Origin: a bacterium | GTDB taxonomy: Bacteria; Cyanobacteriota; Vampirovibrionia; Gastranaerophilales; Gastranaerophilaceae | NCBI GenBank assembly: GCA_017541465.1 | Contig: JAFXYZ010000063.1 | Location: 1 to 64,000 of the forward strand | Direction: 5' to 3' | DNA: 64,000 nucleotides | Part shown: in pieces, positions 24,711 through 31,653 of the stretch | Position numbering within the stretch: the first letter of the stretch is position 1 | Layout: each line of letters opens with the position of its first letter | Made by a program: the position numbers and the translations under genes | The notes under the pieces: generated by a model | What the model was told of the DNA's origin: nothing | Databases searched by the model: none | Seen by the model: only the letters and a program-made list of their open reading frames with translations

Positions 24711-25772
24711 TTATGTTCTTTTTGAATACCAGGCTCCGCGTCCTTTTGAATGCAGGATTAGGCTGTTTTTATTAATCAGATTTTGCAGAGCTTTTTTTAC
24801 AGTATTTCTGTTTGAATTTGTAAATTCAACGATTTTTGTGATAGTTGCGGAGTGTTCATTATCAAAATACGACAGAATTTTTTCTTCAAGCTCCGTAAAA
24901 TCACCTGACGGAACAGTTTGGTTTTTGTCGTTATTAATCTTATATTCAAGCCTGATTTTTTGTTTTTGCAGGGTTTTCAGAAAGAAACTTAACCAGGGCT
25001 CGAAATTGGGTATATTATATTTTAATGTTGTTTGGGTTTGTCTCAGTGCTCTGTAGTAGCCTTCTTTGTTATCTTCAATAACTGCTTCCATAGAACTGTA
25101 AGGAACATAAGAATACCCTGCTTTTAACAATAATAAATTGGTTAAAGCTCTTGATAGCCTGCCATTTCCGTCCTGAAACGGATGTATTGCCAAAAATTCC
25201 ACAATAAATATTGCAATTACAATTAACGGGTGTAAAAATTTATCTTCAAGATTATTTCTTGTCCAGTTTACTAATTCTTCCATTTTTAAAGGTGTTTCAA
25301 AGGGTGTTGCCGTTTCAAATACAATTCCCAGCTCCTTGCCTTCCTGAGAATATGCCGCAACCGCATTAGATATTTTTTTATATTCACCCTTGTGTTTTTC
25401 ATCTTTAGAGGAATATTGCAGGAGTATTTTATGAAGTTGTTTTATGTAATTTTCGGATAACGGAATAACTTCCCAGTCCTGAAAAATTGTATCCGATAAT
25501 TTTGCGTATCCCATAACTTCCTGTTCATCTCTTGTTGTGAATGATTGTTTGCTGATTGATGATAAAAGTTTTTCAACTTCTGCGTCCGACAACTTATTTC
25601 CTTCTATACGGTTAGATGAACCGACACTTTCAATGGTTGCAACTTTTTTCAGGTTTTTTAACTTCTCGGGAGTCATTTTATCCAGTATTTTCCATTTAAC
25701 TTTAAACTCATCAATTTCAGAAATTATTGTGAGCATTTGGTTTGTAATTTTTATGTCGTCAGCTTTTATCAT
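24711..25772 (-). CDS. Fic-domain protein (probable AMPylase with C-terminal winged helix)
   Basis: A 353-residue protein. An N-terminal Fic_N-like domain contains SSNRIEGN (52-59), matching the inhibitory (S/T)xxxE(G/N) motif of self-inhibited class II Fic proteins. The core HPFQDGNGRLSR (197-208) has the catalytic His and the nucleotide-binding Asn/Gly/Arg. A C-terminal winged-helix domain (about 285-353) follows. These proteins move AMP onto protein Ser/Thr/Tyr hydroxyls and are often autoregulated or act as bacterial toxins with built-in antitoxins. A striking 10-bp tandem repeat occupies the region immediately upstream of the start. Confidence 0.92.
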   Translation of the reverse strand: MIKADDIKITNQMLTIISEIDEFKVKWKILDKMTPEKLKNLKKVATIESVGSSNRIEGNKLSDAEVEKLLSSISKQSFTTRDEQEVMGYAKLSDTIFQDWEVIPLSENYIKQLHKILLQYSSKDEKHKGEYKKISNAVAAYSQEGKELGIVFETATPFETPLKMEELVNWTRNNLEDKFLHPLIVIAIFIVEFLAIHPFQDGNGRLSRALTNLLLLKAGYSYVPYSSMEAVIEDNKEGYYRALRQTQTTLKYNIPNFEPWLSFFLKTLQKQKIRLEYKINNDKNQTVPSGDFTELEEKILSYFDNEHSATITKIVEFTNSNRNTVKKALQNLINKNSLILHSKGRGAWYSKRT

Positions 25773-25780
25773 AAATATAA

Positions 25781-25880
25781 TTTACCCATTTTTACCCAAT
25801 TTTATCCAATTATACCCAATTTTACCCAATTATGTCAAATTTTTATCAAATTTTATTAAATTTTATCAGATTTCGCAAAA
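25781..25880 (-). repeat. Ten-unit, 10-bp tandem repeat upstream of the Fic gene
   Basis: On the plus strand the units read TTTACCCATT, TTTACCCAAT, TTTATCCAAT, TATACCCAAT, TTTACCCAAT, TATGTCAAAT, TTTTATCAAA, TTTTATTAAA, TTTTATCAGA, TTTCGCAAAA. The first five units are nearly identical and the rest decay. The period equals about one helical turn. The array begins 8 bp before the Fic start codon, so it spans its ribosome site and promoter. Confidence 0.75.
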
Positions 25881-25956
25881 TTTCAAAAATAACTTGAAAA
25901 ATTTCAATTATTTGGTATTCTTAGTCCGTTGGTATATGTGAAATCGGAGTTTTTGT

Positions 25957-26649
25957 ATGAAGAAATTTCTTCTGTTTATATTTGCTATTTTTATTTTGTC
26001 CGGAGTTGCTTTTGCGCGCACTTCCGAAGTTATAAGTAATCAGTATCTTATTGAAGCCCAGAAGAAAATTGATAAAATCGGGTTTAATCTTCTTAACTCA
26101 AACGGAATAGACAAAAGAATGGTCTTTGGTTTTAATTTAAAAAGAGTTGTAAATGCTGGAACATATTCTGCTGACAGGCAAATCGTTATGTACAGAGGCA
26201 TATATGAACGGCTGAACTCCGATGATGAAATAGCAGCGGTTCTTGCTCACGAAATATCCCACGGTGTTGACAGTTATGACGGGATTTTAAGAGGGTTTTT
26301 CTATAAATGGTCACATTTCTTTGCTCCAAAGAAATATGAATACAAAGCAGACAAAAGGGCAGTGGATTATATGGTGCATGCAGGCTACAACCCTGTTGCC
26401 ATGATAGTTATGCAGAGTAAATTATTCTCTCAGAGAAGATATGACTGGTATTCAACTCATCCTCTTACATCAAGAAGAATGATGACGGTTTATGAATACA
26501 TCTACAATAAATACCCAGAATATCTTGTAAAAAACAAATATAAAGATGATATTTTCTATCAGAATTTCCTTCTGACTTCACAGGATAATCGTTTGAAATT
26601 CCAGCAAAAGGTTGAAAAGAAATCAAAGAAGCCCGTTAAGTATATGTAG
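25957..26649 (+). CDS. Exported M48-family metalloprotease
   Basis: A 230-residue zinc protease. It has a Sec signal peptide (1-20, ending GVAFA) and the zinc motif AHEISH (HEXXH) at about residue 100, followed by the third-ligand Glu region YKADKRAVDYMVHAGYNP and a THPLTSRRM-type C-terminal motif of M48 peptidases (BepA/YfgC-like). It probably acts in the periplasm in outer-membrane quality control. The next gene follows after 7 bp and also encodes an exported protein. A second M48 protease is at 49606-50451. Confidence 0.88.
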   Translation: MKKFLLFIFAIFILSGVAFARTSEVISNQYLIEAQKKIDKIGFNLLNSNGIDKRMVFGFNLKRVVNAGTYSADRQIVMYRGIYERLNSDDEIAAVLAHEISHGVDSYDGILRGFFYKWSHFFAPKKYEYKADKRAVDYMVHAGYNPVAMIVMQSKLFSQRRYDWYSTHPLTSRRMMTVYEYIYNKYPEYLVKNKYKDDIFYQNFLLTSQDNRLKFQQKVEKKSKKPVKYM

Positions 26650-26656
26650 GTGAGTG

Positions 26657-27214
26657 ATGAAGAAGTTATTTACCTTCATAGTCGGCTTTAACCTCCTTTG
26701 TATGTCGGCATTTGCCGAAATCAGAGATGAGTTTGTCGAGAAGACACTTGATAAAAACCTAAAGATTAAGCCCAGAAAGGTTGTGGTGGTTGACAAAACT
26801 ACTATGACACCCGTTCATGTCCGAATGAAACAGCCTTTTACAACAAAATGGCTGACACCAAAATCACGGGAAAATATTAAGGAGGGGGATATTTTTGAAT
26901 TTGAACTGGCGGAAGAGGTGACAATCAGGAATAAAACCTATCCTGAAGGAACACCTGTCCTGGCAAAACTTGAAACCGTTTCTATGAACGATATTATGGG
27001 TGTTCCTGCCGATGTTGAGTTTGGCAGTTTCACTCTTGACGGGATTCCTTTGGGCGGGTTGGTTAAAAAGACGGGTGCAAACAGAACATATTGGGTATAT
27101 CCCTGTATCAACGGAGTAAACAGATTTTTCGCTCTGGGCTATGCTTTTATGCCTGTTCGGGGCGGCCATGCGAAAATTAAACCTACCGAAACCTTTACCC
27201 TCTATGCGGAATAA
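26657..27214 (+). CDS. Exported protein of unknown function
   Basis: A 185-residue protein with a Sec signal peptide (1-20, MKKLFTFIVGFNLLCMSAFA). The mature part is beta-rich, with a segment (KIKPRKVVVVDKTTMTPV) and a middle block EGDIFEFELAEEVTI...YPEGTPVLAKLE that resembles the small beta-barrels of periplasmic domains. I do not recognise a family. It follows the M48 protease gene by 7 bp and is presumably co-expressed, so it may be a substrate, cofactor or partner at the cell envelope. GTG at 26654 is an alternative start one codon upstream. Confidence 0.75.
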   Translation: MKKLFTFIVGFNLLCMSAFAEIRDEFVEKTLDKNLKIKPRKVVVVDKTTMTPVHVRMKQPFTTKWLTPKSRENIKEGDIFEFELAEEVTIRNKTYPEGTPVLAKLETVSMNDIMGVPADVEFGSFTLDGIPLGGLVKKTGANRTYWVYPCINGVNRFFALGYAFMPVRGGHAKIKPTETFTLYAE

Positions 27215-27317
27215 TCTTTTTTGAAAAATATTTTTTAATCTGTCCGAATATGGCGTATCTGACGTTTATACTGATAATATAAACGGATATGTAGTTTTTT
27301 TAAACGGAGCAGAAAAG

Positions 27318-27914
27318 ATGAAAAAGATTATTGTTTTAGGCTTAGGCAGTGGCGGAGTGAACGTACTTAACAGAGGAATTTTTACTTCTCAACTGCCTGA
27401 GAATGTTGAATTAATAGGTGTTAATACGGATAAACAAATTTTAGAGAAAGCCCAAATGACCAAAAAAATCTTAATCGGAACGAATGGTTTAGGTGCAGGC
27501 GGAAACCCTGAAAATGGTAAAAGAGCAGTGGAAGAGAGCGAGGAAAAGATAAGAGAGGCGATAAAAGATGCTGATTTATTGTTCCTTATCGCAGGTTTTG
27601 GCGGCGGAACAGGAACGGGGGCAAGTGTAAAGATTGCAGAAATTGCAAAGGAATTAAACATAAAAACCTATGCGCTGATTAGCTATCCCTTTTCTTTTGA
27701 GGGCAAAAAACGAAATAATCAGGCGATAAACGGTTACCGCGAGCTTTTGGGGTATGCGGATGAAATTTTTGTTTTTCATAATGACGACATGCTCAAAACC
27801 TTAGACAGAAGTGCAACAATGGCAGAGGCATTTCAGATAAGTGACAGGCTGCTCAGCGAAAAATTCTTTGAAATTTACCGTGATGAAATGAGAAAGGAAG
27901 AAAAAAATGAATAA
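27318..27914 (+). CDS. FtsZ-like GTPase domain without C-terminal half
   Basis: A 198-residue protein that is only the N-terminal nucleotide-binding domain of FtsZ. T1 is GLGSGG (8-13), T2 is GVNTD (34-38), T3 is GLGAGGNPENG (57-67), T4 is the tubulin signature GGGTGTG (95-101), T5 is PFSFEG and T6 is HNDDML (154-159); all look functional. It ends inside what would be helix H7, so it lacks the T7 synergy loop that triggers GTP hydrolysis in the neighbouring subunit and the whole C-terminal domain. Real FtsZ is about 350-400 residues, so this cannot be the division FtsZ. The next gene, overlapping by 8 bp, supplies the missing half in a protein with a degraded GTP site. A GGAGCAG ribosome site precedes ATG 27318. 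Confidence 0.85.
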   Translation: MKKIIVLGLGSGGVNVLNRGIFTSQLPENVELIGVNTDKQILEKAQMTKKILIGTNGLGAGGNPENGKRAVEESEEKIREAIKDADLLFLIAGFGGGTGTGASVKIAEIAKELNIKTYALISYPFSFEGKKRNNQAINGYRELLGYADEIFVFHNDDMLKTLDRSATMAEAFQISDRLLSEKFFEIYRDEMRKEEKNE

Positions 27915-28743
27915 TGCAAAAATATGCTGTATCGCGCTCGGCGGCGGTGGTAAAAAAGCTCTGAACCTATTGAAAAAAGAGGTCCAGGGCGATTTAAAAT
28001 TTTTGGAAGTCGATAAAAAATTTTTCAAAAACTCTGAAGAAGAAAAAGACAAAATTAAAAATGAAATCGGAAAATCTGATATTGTCTTTATTATCCTGGG
28101 GCTTGGCGGAAAAACAGGCATGGGCTTGGTTTCTGAAGTTGCCGAAATTGGGAAAAGTTCTGGTGCTCTGACAATAGGAGTTGCCACAATGCCTTTTTCT
28201 TTTGAGGGCAGAAAGATTCGTGAAATTGCAAACCAGGGGCTTGAAAAATTAAAAAACAGTTTTGATGCTTATATTTTGGTAGAGAACGATAATTTGACAA
28301 AATTATCCGATAGCGCAATGACAATGACGGAGGCTTTTAAGGTTTCCGATTGTTTACTTTCACGTGCGATAAGAGGACTTTCCGATTTAATCTTAATCGA
28401 GGGCATGATTAATATTGAAGTTAAAGATATAAAAGATGCCCTGAAGGGTTTTTCTGAAATCGGCATTGGAAGTGCTTTCGGGGAGGACAGGGCAATAAAG
28501 GCTGCAAAAGACGCAATAAAATCACCTTTGCTGCAAAAACCGATGAAAGATGCTCAAAAGCTCATTATAAATGTAACAGGGGGCAGGGATTTATCCCTTA
28601 ATGAAGTTGTTGATGCGGTAAAAATACTTACCGAAGAGGTTTCTGAAAATGCTGCCATTCATTTTGGCGCAGTTGTTGATGAAAAAGAAAAACAGAGTAT
28701 CTATATAACAATCATCGCTTCAGATTTCAGAAAGGAGCCATAA
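27907..28743 (+). CDS. Degenerate FtsZ-like protein with T7 loop and C-terminal domain
   Basis: A 278-residue FtsZ homologue complementary to its upstream neighbour. The N-terminal half is shortened and decayed: T1 is LGGGGKKALN (11-20), the T2 NTD is lost (EVDKK), the T3 GLGAGG loop is absent and the signature is LGGKTGMG (66-73). The second half is well kept: PFSFEGRK (96-103), H7 (TEAFKVSDCLLSRAIRGLSDLI), T7-like MINIEVKDI (167-175, catalytic Asp present, first Asp changed to Glu), GIGSAFGEDRA (186-196) and the final beta-sheet domain to DFRKEP. By family knowledge GTP is hydrolysed when the T7 loop of one subunit meets the GTP of the next, so this protein could complete the site of the 27318 product. 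A 46-residue gene overlaps its stop. Confidence 0.85.
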   Translation: MNNAKICCIALGGGGKKALNLLKKEVQGDLKFLEVDKKFFKNSEEEKDKIKNEIGKSDIVFIILGLGGKTGMGLVSEVAEIGKSSGALTIGVATMPFSFEGRKIREIANQGLEKLKNSFDAYILVENDNLTKLSDSAMTMTEAFKVSDCLLSRAIRGLSDLILIEGMINIEVKDIKDALKGFSEIGIGSAFGEDRAIKAAKDAIKSPLLQKPMKDAQKLIINVTGGRDLSLNEVVDAVKILTEEVSENAAIHFGAVVDEKEKQSIYITIIASDFRKEP

Positions 28744-28883
28744 TGAACCCTGAAGAAATTTTTAAATTTTTGGAAAACATTTGCCATGATGAAAAAAAGA
28801 CGGACAAAACAGCGGAAGTAATCGAAATTGATATTGAAATCGTTACTACCAAAAGAACAGTTATAGACACCATTCTTTCTTAA
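28743..28883 (+). CDS. 46-residue peptide coupled to the FtsZ-like pair
   Basis: The ATG overlaps the TAA of the preceding gene by one base, and an AAAGGAG ribosome site lies 6 bases upstream inside that gene, so translation is well supported. The peptide is acidic at first (NPEEIFKFLENICHDEKK) and then alternates as a short beta/charged stretch (EVIEIDIEIVTTKRTVID). It has no signal or membrane segment. I do not recognise it. A terminator follows, so it is the last gene of a three-gene operon. It is long enough to serve as an adaptor or cap for the FtsZ-like filament, but that is a guess. Confidence 0.6.
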   Translation: MNPEEIFKFLENICHDEKKTDKTAEVIEIDIEIVTTKRTVIDTILS

Positions 28884-28905
28884 ATTGGTAATCACTCCCA
28901 AAATG

Positions 28906-28937
28906 AAGAGGTCACAAATCGGCCTCTTTTTCTTTAA
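28906..28937 (+). terminator. Rho-independent terminator of the FtsZ-like operon
   Basis: AAGAGGTC (28906-28913) pairs with GGCCTCTT (28921-28928), including one G-T pair, around a 7-nt loop and is followed by TTTTCTTT. Confidence 0.8.
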
Positions 28938-29001
28938 TTTTTTATGTACGAACTCTTTTAAATGGTTTATAATAAGTATATTGTTGGAGAGTTTAAAAAA
29001 A

Positions 29002-29418
29002 ATGAAAAAGTTCTTTTCTGTCTTATTTTTGTTGGTAATATTGACCTCGTCAGCATTTGCAATCGGCAGAGATACTATGGATAAACTCATGCAGGGCTGG
29101 GTTGGTGAAAATATCAATACGGTTATTGACACCTGGGGTTATCCTGATGATGTAAAGAATATAACGGGCAGAACGGTTTATTACTGGGACTTTAAAAAAG
29201 AACGGCTTGATTATTTCTATGGTGCAGGGTTTATGTATATTGACACTCTTCGCTGTACAAGAATGTTTGAAACCGACAAAAACAATATAATCATAAAATG
29301 GCAGTGGAAGGGAAACAGTTGTCCTGCAACATATAGAGGTGTAAGAAAACTCGTAAACCCCAAAAATGACTACTGGCAACAGGAAAAAGAGCTGAAGAAA
29401 AATAAAACTTCTTTATGA
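29002..29418 (+). CDS. Small exported protein (BamE/SmpA-like pattern)
   Basis: A 138-residue protein with a Sec signal peptide (1-19, ending SSAFA). The mature part has a VIDTWGYPDDV motif near its start, an aromatic strand TVYYWDF, and then RCTRMFETD...IIKWQWKGNSC. This layout resembles small BamE/SmpA-like and related envelope lipoproteins that carry a G-x-P turn and a final W-x-x-x-G-N-x-C strand, but there is no lipobox. ATG 29002 is chosen since the signal peptide and a GGAGAG ribosome site fit it; the frame extends further upstream without support. Its end overlaps the convergent radical SAM gene by 6 bp. Confidence 0.7.
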   Translation: MKKFFSVLFLLVILTSSAFAIGRDTMDKLMQGWVGENINTVIDTWGYPDDVKNITGRTVYYWDFKKERLDYFYGAGFMYIDTLRCTRMFETDKNNIIIKWQWKGNSCPATYRGVRKLVNPKNDYWQQEKELKKNKTSL

Positions 29419-30531
29419 TTTATATTTAAACGGTGTGTTATTTTCTCTGATACCGTTATAAATAGCACATTTTGAACAAACACATTCTTCCTTTGGCGGA
29501 GTGCTGAGGTCTGTTACCATTTGTTTCCCGTATAACACATTCGGGTTGTTCAGGGCATTCAATAACCCTTCTTTAAACACATTCACCCCAAAATTCATAT
29601 CGCCATAGTTGATACAACACCCTAAAAGGTTGCCGTTCCAGTCAATCTGCGGTCTATGGAACAACACTCCGCAGAAGGAATCCTTCAAAACCTTCTGATA
29701 AGCCGAATTGTCGTTTTCCCCGGAGGTTTTGAGCAAAATATCCTGAGAAGCATTTTCGTCTTGTTTCATTGCTGAGATGTCAAATCCTGTCGTTTTCTTA
29801 ATCCATTCATAGTCCCTCCAGGGAGAATATTCGGGGAAAGCATTTAATTCATAGAGAATTTTTATACCAAGACTGTCAGCAATTTCTTTTGCCTTAACGG
29901 TTTCGTGTTCATTATGCCCAAAGATAATAAATTTATAAACTATTTCGGGGAACTCGGAATTGTATTTTTCTTTGTATTTCTGAATCATCCTGATATTATC
30001 GAGGACCTTGTTAAAATCGCCTCCGCGTCTGTAGATTTGGTAAACCTCCTGAGTAGCACCGTCAATAGATACCCACAGAAGTCTGAATTGATATTTTACA
30101 AGTATTTCTGCCATTTCTTCGGTTAAAGTATTCAGATTTACTCCGTTAAAGGCTGTCAGCCCTATCCCTTTTTCATAGGCATATTTAATGATGTCTCCGA
30201 GCTCGGGGTTTAAAAATATCTCTCCGTTGGCGGACAGCTCTATTTCGTCAAAATCATAGTTATCAACGAGATTTTTGAAATCCTGAAATTTGAGGTAGCC
30301 AAAAGCATTAATTGATTTTAAATATTCTTCTTCCTCTCTCATCCAGCACCGAACACAGTTTAATTGACATTCGTTGCAGGCTTCAAGCCCTATTCGTTTG
30401 GGTAAATCTTTTTTTGATTTATAGAAAAACGGGGAAGAGTTTTGAGGGCAGAATTTATGATACCCTAAAACACCAAGCCCGCCCGCCAGCGCTAAACAAG
30501 TCGAATACTTAATAAAATCGCGTCTGTCCAT
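29413..30531 (-). CDS. Radical SAM/SPASM protein with a twin-arginine-like N-terminus
   Basis: A 372-residue protein. The N-terminus MDRRDFIKYSTCLALAGG is a textbook twin-arginine signal (RRDFIK plus a hydrophobic stretch). The radical SAM cluster CQLNCVRC (CX3CX2C) lies at about residues 54-61, the SAM-binding GE-type region at about 98-105 (SANGEIFL), and a SPASM-like auxiliary cluster region follows at the end: CGVLFHRP, GCCINY and CVCSKCAIYNG. Radical SAM enzymes usually work in the cytosol, so an export signal is unexpected; it may be a membrane anchor instead. It follows the WG-repeat gene by 4 bp in one operon. The target is unknown, possibly a peptide. Confidence 0.85.
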   Translation of the reverse strand: MDRRDFIKYSTCLALAGGLGVLGYHKFCPQNSSPFFYKSKKDLPKRIGLEACNECQLNCVRCWMREEEEYLKSINAFGYLKFQDFKNLVDNYDFDEIELSANGEIFLNPELGDIIKYAYEKGIGLTAFNGVNLNTLTEEMAEILVKYQFRLLWVSIDGATQEVYQIYRRGGDFNKVLDNIRMIQKYKEKYNSEFPEIVYKFIIFGHNEHETVKAKEIADSLGIKILYELNAFPEYSPWRDYEWIKKTTGFDISAMKQDENASQDILLKTSGENDNSAYQKVLKDSFCGVLFHRPQIDWNGNLLGCCINYGDMNFGVNVFKEGLLNALNNPNVLYGKQMVTDLSTPPKEECVCSKCAIYNGIRENNTPFKYKS

Positions 30532-30535
30532 TATT

Positions 30536-31588
30536 TTACATCCCTTCTCTTTCTTTTTCCCAAACCCATTTGCCCTTTTTGCTGATGTACCCTTCTTTGT
30601 TTTCAAATTTGACGTAGGCTAAATCGCCCCTGAAGTCGCGCGCAAATTCATAGAATTGCGGAATAACGGATTTAAATTTTCTGTTAATGTACCCTGTTTT
30701 ATAGTCGAGTGTGAATTGCGCCATACCCGAGCTGAAATTATCAAAGGCACTGAATTCGCCTTCTGACACATCTTCAGGAATGTCAAAAGTCTTTGAATAT
30801 TTTATATTCCCCTTTTTATCAATAAACCCTGTTGTGATTTTTCTCGGGTTTTGGTCGATATAAAAGACGGTTAAACCTTCATAAAAACTTCCGCAGTAAA
30901 GGTTTATAGGGGATAATTTTTCCCTGTCGAGAACTGTTTTTCCTTTTTTATTTATGTAGGAACACGATTTTTCATTTTCTTTTATTATAGGGGCAAGTCC
31001 TTCTCTGAAACTTCTCGGCTCAAGTTTGTTATCTTTAAATTCAATTATGACTTCACCTTTTTTATTCATATAACCGTCTGTTGTATGCTCTGAAAAAGAA
31101 AAGGCACTGAGTCCCTCGTTAAAATCAGAAACACTGAAGTACTTTGGCTCAATAACTGTTTCCCCTTTTCTATTTATAAATCCCCATTTTCCGCCTTTTT
31201 GTATGGCGCACTTGCCCTCCTTAAACCCCTTCATTTTTTCAAAAACGGGCTCAGAGATTTTATTATTCTTGATGTCGATGAACCCAAAGTTATCGTTTTT
31301 GCGGTAAATAACAAAATCCTCGGATAAATTTAAAAGCTCATCATAATTAAAACCTATAACGGTTTTTCCTTTTTTATCGATTATCCCGTATTTTAAATTT
31401 TTATTTTGGGCTATTGCGTAATTACCCGAAAAATTAAAAGTGAAACCATAGTTTTGCGCTATAACGATGTTTCCGTTTTTATCAATATAGCCGCCCCCAG
31501 ATTTATCGTTTATTGGATAGATGTTTTGGGCAAAAGCGCAAGGACAAAACAAGAAAATTAAAACAAATAAAGCAAAAACTTTTTCCAT
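30536..31588 (-). CDS. Secreted WG-repeat protein
   Basis: A 350-residue protein with a Sec signal peptide (1-20, ending CAFA) and about nine WG-type repeats of the form KxGKxVI...F.DGLA, for example GGYIDKNGNIVIAQNY, YGIIDKKGKTVIGFNY, WGFINRKGETVIEPKY, CSYINKKGKTV and TGYINRKFKSVIPQFYEF. WG repeats make small beta-sheet solenoids and are thought to bind ligands or proteins. It is likely periplasmic or on the surface. It is co-transcribed with a radical SAM/SPASM protein, so it could be the substrate or partner of that enzyme. Confidence 0.88.
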   Translation of the reverse strand: MEKVFALFVLIFLFCPCAFAQNIYPINDKSGGGYIDKNGNIVIAQNYGFTFNFSGNYAIAQNKNLKYGIIDKKGKTVIGFNYDELLNLSEDFVIYRKNDNFGFIDIKNNKISEPVFEKMKGFKEGKCAIQKGGKWGFINRKGETVIEPKYFSVSDFNEGLSAFSFSEHTTDGYMNKKGEVIIEFKDNKLEPRSFREGLAPIIKENEKSCSYINKKGKTVLDREKLSPINLYCGSFYEGLTVFYIDQNPRKITTGFIDKKGNIKYSKTFDIPEDVSEGEFSAFDNFSSGMAQFTLDYKTGYINRKFKSVIPQFYEFARDFRGDLAYVKFENKEGYISKKGKWVWEKEREGM

Positions 31589-31653
31589 AATAATTGATTT
31601 TAACTTATTTTACTCTTTTTGTCATTTCTTGTTTAATATGATAAAATTTCGCT

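Noticed and set aside
25781-25880. Plasmid-type iterons/replication origin or CRISPR
   Set aside because: The units are too short for CRISPR, and no replication initiator or origin-type gene is near; position before Fic suggests regulation instead.
27318-27914. A frameshifted normal ftsZ split into two frames
   Set aside because: The second gene begins with its own T1/T4-like region rather than continuing the first; both have starts and ribosome sites, so they are two genes and not one broken gene.
27389-28466. Antisense frames within the FtsZ-like genes
   Set aside because: Low-complexity products with Pro/Ser/Phe bias, shadows of conserved Gly/Glu-rich coding sequence.
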